A stretch of DNA of 19,258 nucleotides from NCBI GenBank assembly GCA_016839875.1, contig JAEOTK010000341.1, forward strand, positions 1-19,258. The letters run 5' to 3'. A program made the position numbers and the translations under genes. Shown here piece after piece: positions 15,211 through 19,258 of the stretch (positions within the stretch are counted from its first letter, which is position 1; each line of letters starts with the position of its first letter). This DNA is from Candidatus Heimdallarchaeota archaeon (GTDB lineage Archaea > Asgardarchaeota > Heimdallarchaeia > Heimdallarchaeales > Heimdallarchaeaceae). The notes below the pieces were generated by a model. That model was not told the origin of the DNA and made no database searches. It saw only the letters and a list, made by a program, of their open reading frames with translations.

Positions 15211-16056
15211 TCATATTAGCACCTCCAACATATTCATGATTAGAAAAGCGAAACTATTTACAATAAAGACTGTGAGAAGTGCTATTGAACCCGCTTTTTC
15301 TATTCTTAGTTCTTTAATAATAATGATTGCTTCTACTAATAATCCAACAACAATCAGTTGAATTATTATTAATACAACGATAAACCAGACATCTATTTGG
15401 AAGAGTGAAGTTGGATATTCAGATTGAAATACCAGAGATTCAAGCAAGCAAAGAAGAACTAGTGGAATTTGGACAATAATGACACTTTGAAATAGTGCTA
15501 ATTTATTACTTGATTTTCTGAAAATTAAAATGCTTAGAAGCTCACAAATTACATAAGTAATGATAACTGAAGCCAAGAAATAGACCGGAGCAAAATAGGA
15601 TGGAGAGATAAATGATGGAAAAAGGAAAATTGGTGTAACAGAAAGAAAGTATGTTGCAACCGCTAAACCAATCAGTATCATTAAAGTAAAACCCAATGAT
15701 CGGATTGAATCATTACTAATAAAACGAAAAACAGGTCTTAGAAAAATACTATGAAGAAAAGATAAACGACCATAAGCTTGTAAACCTGGAGCAGAAACAT
15801 CTAATTCGTCTTCAATGAGAGCGAATGCTCTTTTTCCCTTTTCAGTTAGGAGATATTTCTTCATGTAATTCTGTGTAATAAGCTCTCCAAGTGTATCTAA
15901 ATGATGATATAGTGTTCCTACCTTCATTTGGAATTTTTCTTGGATTTCAGTAAAAGAAACGATTTGCTTGTCTCCTATAAAACAGAGTAAATCTCTTCTA
16001 ATTTGATTAGAAAGAGCTTTCCATATTTCAGGAGTTGACCGTTTCTTTGATTCCAT
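15211..16056 (-). CDS. Membrane-bound winged-helix transcriptional regulator
   Basis: The 281-residue protein has an N-terminal winged helix-turn-helix domain (about 8-80) of the ArsR-like archaeal type. It contains EIWKALSNQIRRDLLCFI as the first helices, FTEIQEKFQMKVGTLYHHLDTL (35-56) with the recognition helix, and KKYLLTEKGKRAFALI (66-81) as wing and last helix. A linker with a basic patch leads to five membrane segments (about 119-140, 155-178, 187-208, 222-246 and 256-279). Such one-component regulators bind DNA while sitting in the membrane and could sense a membrane or cell-surface state. No effector-binding residues or heme/metal ligands stand out. The ATG at 16056 has no ribosome binding site, and a TATA-like element about 30 bases upstream suggests a nearly leaderless message. 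The downstream neighbour, 97 bases away, is a large surface protein, a plausible target. The cofH gene lies 48 bases upstream. Confidence 0.75.
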   Translation of the reverse strand: MESKKRSTPEIWKALSNQIRRDLLCFIGDKQIVSFTEIQEKFQMKVGTLYHHLDTLGELITQNYMKKYLLTEKGKRAFALIEDELDVSAPGLQAYGRLSFLHSIFLRPVFRFISNDSIRSLGFTLMILIGLAVATYFLSVTPIFLFPSFISPSYFAPVYFLASVIITYVICELLSILIFRKSSNKLALFQSVIIVQIPLVLLCLLESLVFQSEYPTSLFQIDVWFIVVLIIIQLIVVGLLVEAIIIIKELRIEKAGSIALLTVFIVNSFAFLIMNMLEVLI

Positions 16057-16080
16057 GTAATCAAATAAAATAGGTCATCA

Positions 16081-16092
16081 TTTAATTTAAAA
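16081..16092 (-). promoter_or_regulatory. Probable TATA box of the membrane regulator gene
   Basis: The minus strand reads TTTTAAATTAAA, centred about 30 bases before the ATG at 16056, just downstream of the cofH stop. It suggests the regulator is not simply the last gene of the FO operon. Confidence 0.4.
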
Positions 16093-16104
16093 CTTGGCTT
16101 ACTA

Positions 16105-17229
16105 TTAATGCGTCCTGAGTACATTGTACAAGGTATCTCTCTGAACAGGGATTCTATTTGCATCTCGGATAAGATCAACGAATTCCTCTAAAGTTTTCTC
16201 TTCTCCATAAGTTCCCCCTGCACTTTTAGTTATCTTCTCTGTAAAGAGAGTTCCTCCTAAATCATTTACTCCAGAATTCAGAGAAATTTGTGCAAACTTA
16301 GGTCCAAGTTTTACCCAAGAAGCTTGTATATTTTGAATGTCTTCTCCTAAATACAGTCGTGCTGCACTGAATAATGCCAAATCATGCATTCCTGTACTCC
16401 CAGGTCTCGCTCCCATGTACTTGTAAAGAACTGTATTTGAATGTATAAAAGGCAAAGGAATGAATTCAGTAAAACCTTTAGACATTGTTTGAAGTTTCTT
16501 CAATAAAACAAGATGCTCAGCTTCATCAATTACAGATTCAATATGTCCATACATCATCGTAGAAGTTGATTTCAAACCAACCATATGACCTGTAAGAACA
16601 ATATTTACCCACTGACTGGTTGAAATTTTGTCTGGACAGATTATTCTTCGTACATCATCAACTAGAATTTCAGCCGAAGTTCCAGGGAAGGAGTTCAAGC
16701 CATTTTTTATTAGTTCTTTAAAGATATCTTCTACACTTTCACCTGATAATTGAGACATGTAAGCTATTTCAGAGGGAGAAAAAGCATGGATATGGATATT
16801 AGATGCTTTGCTCCTTACTTTCTTCAGGATGTCTATATAGAAATCAAAAGATAAGGATGGATCCAGACCTCCTTGGATACATACTTCAGTACTACCTCTA
16901 GCTAATGCTTTCTCAACTTCAACTCCAAGTTCATCCAGAGACATTTTGTTTGTTTCAGAATCTGTCTTCTCTGCATCTTTACGATAAGAGCAGAATCTAC
17001 ATGTTCCAATGCAGTTCTGTGAAAAATTAATATTTTGATTAACGATGAAAGACACATTGTCTCCAACTTGTTCTGTTCTTGCTTCATCTGCAAGAGCTGT
17101 TTGAACCCAAAGTTCCTTCCCTCTTTTCTTTAGCATCTTAGCAACACTGGAAATCTCTTCACTATTTATTTCACGAAAAGACTGAAGATCAAATATCTCT
17201 TCAACTTTAGGGGTGGAAAGGTCTTTCAT
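16105..17229 (-). CDS. cofH: CofH, 5-amino-6-(D-ribitylamino)uracil--L-tyrosine 4-hydroxyphenyl transferase
   Basis: This radical SAM enzyme catalyses the first committed step of FO synthesis, joining a 4-hydroxybenzyl group from tyrosine to 5-amino-6-ribitylaminouracil. The 4Fe-4S cysteines are C73, C77 and C80 (CIGTCRFC). Family signatures follow: EVCIQGGLDP, IHIHAFSPSEI, NSFPGTSAEIL, ICPDKISTSQWV, STMMYGHIE and FTEFIPLPFIHSNTVLY near the end. These separate it from the related menaquinone-pathway enzymes MqnC and MqnE. The length (374) is normal for the family. The ATG at 17229 overlaps the end of cofG by 23 bases in another frame, and GAGGAA lies ten bases upstream as a ribosome binding site. 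The encoded order cofG then cofH is the same as the domain order in the fused bacterial FbiC. Assignment is very secure. Confidence 0.93.
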   Translation of the reverse strand: MKDLSTPKVEEIFDLQSFREINSEEISSVAKMLKKRGKELWVQTALADEARTEQVGDNVSFIVNQNINFSQNCIGTCRFCSYRKDAEKTDSETNKMSLDELGVEVEKALARGSTEVCIQGGLDPSLSFDFYIDILKKVRSKASNIHIHAFSPSEIAYMSQLSGESVEDIFKELIKNGLNSFPGTSAEILVDDVRRIICPDKISTSQWVNIVLTGHMVGLKSTSTMMYGHIESVIDEAEHLVLLKKLQTMSKGFTEFIPLPFIHSNTVLYKYMGARPGSTGMHDLALFSAARLYLGEDIQNIQASWVKLGPKFAQISLNSGVNDLGGTLFTEKITKSAGGTYGEEKTLEEFVDLIRDANRIPVQRDTLYNVLRTH

Positions 17230-18289
17230 TTTTGTAATTTTCCTCTATTATTCCGCGAATTCTATCGCTTAAATACTTTTCATATTGAGGGTATACAGGT
17301 AATCTCTCTCTTAGTGTAAGATTATGGTTTAAAAGCTCATCTCTAATTTCCTTCTCTTCTTGCCAATCCATGTTAGGATTTATGTAATCAATAGACAAGG
17401 GAGAGATACCGCCAAGATCATTTGCACCGTGTAGAATAGCTTCTATGATTCTATCTCTATTGAGATTAGGAGGAACTTGAATATTGATTGCAGGTGGGAA
17501 GATTGTTCTAGCGATCGCAATGGTATCTAACAATGTTTGAGCTGAAGGAGGAGCAACATTAGCCATTGGAGTATCTGGTTGAGGATTGAAATTCTGAACA
17601 ATAATTTCCTGAAGGTGATTATACTTATCATTAATTTGTTTCAGAACTAACAATGATTCTATTCTTTCTTTCCAAGTTTCACCAATTCCAACAAGAATAC
17701 CTGTTGTAAAAGGAATTTTTAATTTTCCAGCATTTTCGATTGTTTCAATTCGAAGTTCGGGATCTTTACCTGGTGAAAAGAAATGAGCTTCCCCTTCTTC
17801 CATTAATCTACTACATGAGCTTTCAAGCATTAGACCCATACTAGCATTTGAATCTTTGAGAAATTGAAGTTCATCATAGGATAATACCCCTAAATTGGAA
17901 TGAGGTAAAAGTTGATGATTAAGTGCAATTCCACACAAGTAATTTACATATTCTGAAGTTGTCTTGAATCCTCTTTTTTCTAGAAATTTTCGAGCACTTT
18001 CATATTTTTCTTCGGGTTTTTCTCCTAGAGTTAGTAAGACTTCAGAACATGAAAATTGTTTAGCTTTGATTAGGAATTGTTTGTACTTCTCAAAATCCAT
18101 CCATGTTTTAGGGTCTTCAGATACAAAACCACAATATGCACATGAGTTTCTACATTGATGAGTTACAGGAATAAAAATATTGCGAGAAAAGGTGATTACA
18201 TCTGCATAAGCTTCTATTCGTTTCTTATTTGCTATAGAAGCAAGTTCTACTCTATCATCCAAAAGAGATAGGTAATAATCAGCATTCAT
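17207..18289 (-). CDS. cofG: CofG, 7,8-didemethyl-8-hydroxy-5-deazariboflavin (FO) synthase subunit
   Basis: This radical SAM enzyme closes the deazaflavin ring from the CofH product to give FO, the chromophore of coenzyme F420. The cluster cysteines are C46, C50 and C53 (CRNSCAYC). Further signatures are LLTLGEKPEE, YVNYLCGIALNHQLLPHSNLG (split by the family's usual spacing), MGLMLESSCSRL, TTGILVGIGET and QEIIVQNFNPQPDTPM, all typical of CofG. The length of 360 residues is normal. The ATG at 18289 overlaps the arfC stop by four bases (ATGA), which implies translational coupling; no separate ribosome binding site is clear. Later F420 genes (cofC, cofD, cofE) are not in the window. Assignment is very secure. 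Confidence 0.93.
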   Translation of the reverse strand: MNADYYLSLLDDRVELASIANKKRIEAYADVITFSRNIFIPVTHQCRNSCAYCGFVSEDPKTWMDFEKYKQFLIKAKQFSCSEVLLTLGEKPEEKYESARKFLEKRGFKTTSEYVNYLCGIALNHQLLPHSNLGVLSYDELQFLKDSNASMGLMLESSCSRLMEEGEAHFFSPGKDPELRIETIENAGKLKIPFTTGILVGIGETWKERIESLLVLKQINDKYNHLQEIIVQNFNPQPDTPMANVAPPSAQTLLDTIAIARTIFPPAINIQVPPNLNRDRIIEAILHGANDLGGISPLSIDYINPNMDWQEEKEIRDELLNHNLTLRERLPVYPQYEKYLSDRIRGIIEENYKNERPFHP

Positions 18290-18972
18290 TTTGTATCATC
18301 TTTTTTTAATGTTAGTTCGATTAGAATCCCTTCATCCATCTTTATCATATTTTCCAGAACAAATTTCATAGAATCATTTAGATCTATTGCGGTTTCAGTA
18401 CTAAATAGAGGAATCCCTTCTTTGTCACCAACAAAAACCGGAGCGAAAAATACAAACATTTTATCCATAAAACCATTATCTATGAATTCAGCAATTATCG
18501 TAGAGCCACCTTCTACTAATAGTTTCCTTATACCAAAATCTGAATTTAATGTTTCCAAAACCTCTGATAGTAGTAACAAATCGCGGATTTCATCTTTAGA
18601 AACTTCTATTATTTTGACTCCTAAAGACAATACTTTCTTTTTTCTCAGTTCATCTGCATCTTTTGATGTAACAATGATTGTTGGAAAAGAATCCTGATCA
18701 AGTAGAATTTTGGAATCAAGGGGTATTCTGCAAGAAGTATCAAGTACAATTCTAAATGGATGATTGGATTTTGGTTTTACGTGTCTCACTGTCAAAAGAG
18801 GATTGTCTTTTACGATAGTATTTACTCCCACAAGGATTGCATCCGCCGAATTCCTTAGTTTATGAACCCTTATCCAATCTTCTTCAGAAGATAAAGAAAG
18901 AGGTCCTTTCTTTGTTGCTATCATTCCATCAAGTGAGCTAGCTATGTTGATTATTATCTCGGGTCTTCCCAT
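18286..18972 (-). CDS. arfC: 2,5-diamino-6-(ribosylamino)-4(3H)-pyrimidinone 5'-phosphate reductase (archaeal RIB7/RibD C-terminal type)
   Basis: This NAD(P)H-dependent reductase converts the ribosylamino pyrimidinone phosphate of the archaeal and fungal riboflavin route to its ribityl form. The reductase-fold signatures are present: INIASSLDGMIA (8-19), a loop before ADAILVGVNTIVKDNPLLTVR (43-63), PFRIVLD (72-78), and near the C-terminus KLLVEGGSTIIAEFI and FAPVFVGDKEG. The length (228) equals a stand-alone reductase, without the deaminase domain of bacterial RibD. It overlaps the amidohydrolase gene by 19 bases and cofG by 4. Its product, after deamination and dephosphorylation, is the CofH substrate. 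The operon therefore places precursor synthesis with FO assembly. The ATG is fixed by a strong ribosome binding site. The same enzyme also serves riboflavin synthesis. Confidence 0.88.
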   Translation of the reverse strand: MGRPEIIINIASSLDGMIATKKGPLSLSSEEDWIRVHKLRNSADAILVGVNTIVKDNPLLTVRHVKPKSNHPFRIVLDTSCRIPLDSKILLDQDSFPTIIVTSKDADELRKKKVLSLGVKIIEVSKDEIRDLLLLSEVLETLNSDFGIRKLLVEGGSTIIAEFIDNGFMDKMFVFFAPVFVGDKEGIPLFSTETAIDLNDSMKFVLENMIKMDEGILIELTLKKDDTK

Positions 18973-19258
18973 TTTACCACCTTACCCTTATACATATGAA
19001 AATCAATATCTGATGGATCTGCACGCATGGTTAACGCACTATAAATATCTCTCGAAAATTTAAGATTGGGATTATCTAAATTTAATCCTAGAATATCTCC
19101 ACTATATCCAATTTCAATTTGTCCAACTTTCCTTTTAGAGATTCTGCCAGGGTTAACTGTTACAGCTTTCAAGATTTCCTTGGCTTCAAGATTTTGATTA
19201 TTAGTTCTTGCGGATAACAATGTCATTGACATAAGCCGAAATGGATCAGGATTACAGC
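18954..19258 (-). CDS. Metal-dependent amidohydrolase, C-terminal part (gene continues beyond the window)
   Basis: The frame is open to the right edge, giving about 101 residues that end in a TAA at 18954. A methionine at 19232 is not the start, because coding sequence with CNPDPFRLM continues upstream. The visible part matches the end of amidohydrolase-superfamily proteins of the deaminase/chlorohydrolase type: NPDPFRLMSM, a helix, then EILKAVTVNPGRI, GQIEIGYSGDILGLNLDNP, and a last RADPSDIDFHMYKGKVV. This is the composite beta domain that follows the TIM barrel; the metal ligands themselves lie outside the window. It is the most upstream visible gene of the arfC-cofG-cofH operon and overlaps arfC by 19 bases. 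Substrate cannot be read from this fragment. A pyrimidine or purine deaminase role would fit the operon, but cyclic-amide hydrolases and formylmethanofuran dehydrogenase-like proteins share this tail. Confidence 0.7.
   Translation of the reverse strand, partial: CNPDPFRLMSMTLLSARTNNQNLEAKEILKAVTVNPGRISKRKVGQIEIGYSGDILGLNLDNPNLKFSRDIYSALTMRADPSDIDFHMYKGKVVKWEDPR
18977..18983 (-). promoter_or_regulatory. Strong internal ribosome binding site for arfC
   Basis: The minus strand reads AAGGTGG, four bases before the ATG at 18972. It lies inside the end of the amidohydrolase coding region, so the operon overlap is genuine and the arfC start is well fixed. Confidence 0.7.

Noticed and set aside
16105..18289. 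The two radical SAM genes as menaquinone futalosine-pathway enzymes (MqnC/MqnE)
   Set aside because: Signatures and the neighbouring arfC gene fit CofG and CofH; no other futalosine-pathway gene is present.

Overview
The window looks like a chromosomal segment of an Asgard archaeon, most likely of the Heimdallarchaeia type. This lineage call is an inference. It rests on a Rab-like small GTPase beside archaeal features: TATA-box promoters, AGGTGATC-type ribosome binding sites, a class III pilin signal peptide, a PGF-CTERM-like surface anchor, an Hrq1/MrfA-like helicase, and coenzyme F420 precursor genes (cofG, cofH). The DNA is AT-rich, roughly one third G+C in most genes. I found no rRNA, tRNA, CRISPR array, insertion sequence or phage gene.

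Layout from left to right. Positions 1-366 (+) are the 3' end of a membrane protein gene that starts outside the window. It faces a surface-protein unit on the minus strand (3617 to 457): a secreted protein of unknown role with a PGF-CTERM-like tail, then a solute-binding protein of the peptide/nickel class. In that second protein the usual domain order is circularly permuted, which is the most striking observation here. Next, all on the minus strand, come a Rab-like GTPase with a coiled-coil tail, an M20 metallopeptidase, a type IV pilin-like protein, a GT-C type membrane glycosyltransferase, and a small helical protein of unknown function. An 851-residue Hrq1/MrfA-like helicase follows. It is divergent from a small cysteine-containing protein gene (11768-12025, +), and that gene runs tail to tail, 7 bases apart, into a 1026-residue membrane-anchored surface protein. 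Upstream of the surface protein is a membrane-bound winged-helix regulator.

The right end is a tight minus-strand operon: the 3' part of an amidohydrolase gene, a pyrimidine reductase of riboflavin synthesis (arfC), cofG and cofH, with overlaps of 19, 4 and 23 bases. The reductase works on the route to 5-amino-6-ribitylaminouracil. CofH joins that compound to a tyrosine-derived group, and CofG closes the ring to give FO, the chromophore of F420. The operon therefore couples supply of the precursor to its use. The amidohydrolase is a speculative candidate for a deaminase step in the same route.

No gene-free stretch exceeds 300 bases. The longest (3618-3882, 265 bases) holds one promoter with its ribosome binding site and otherwise nothing I can name.
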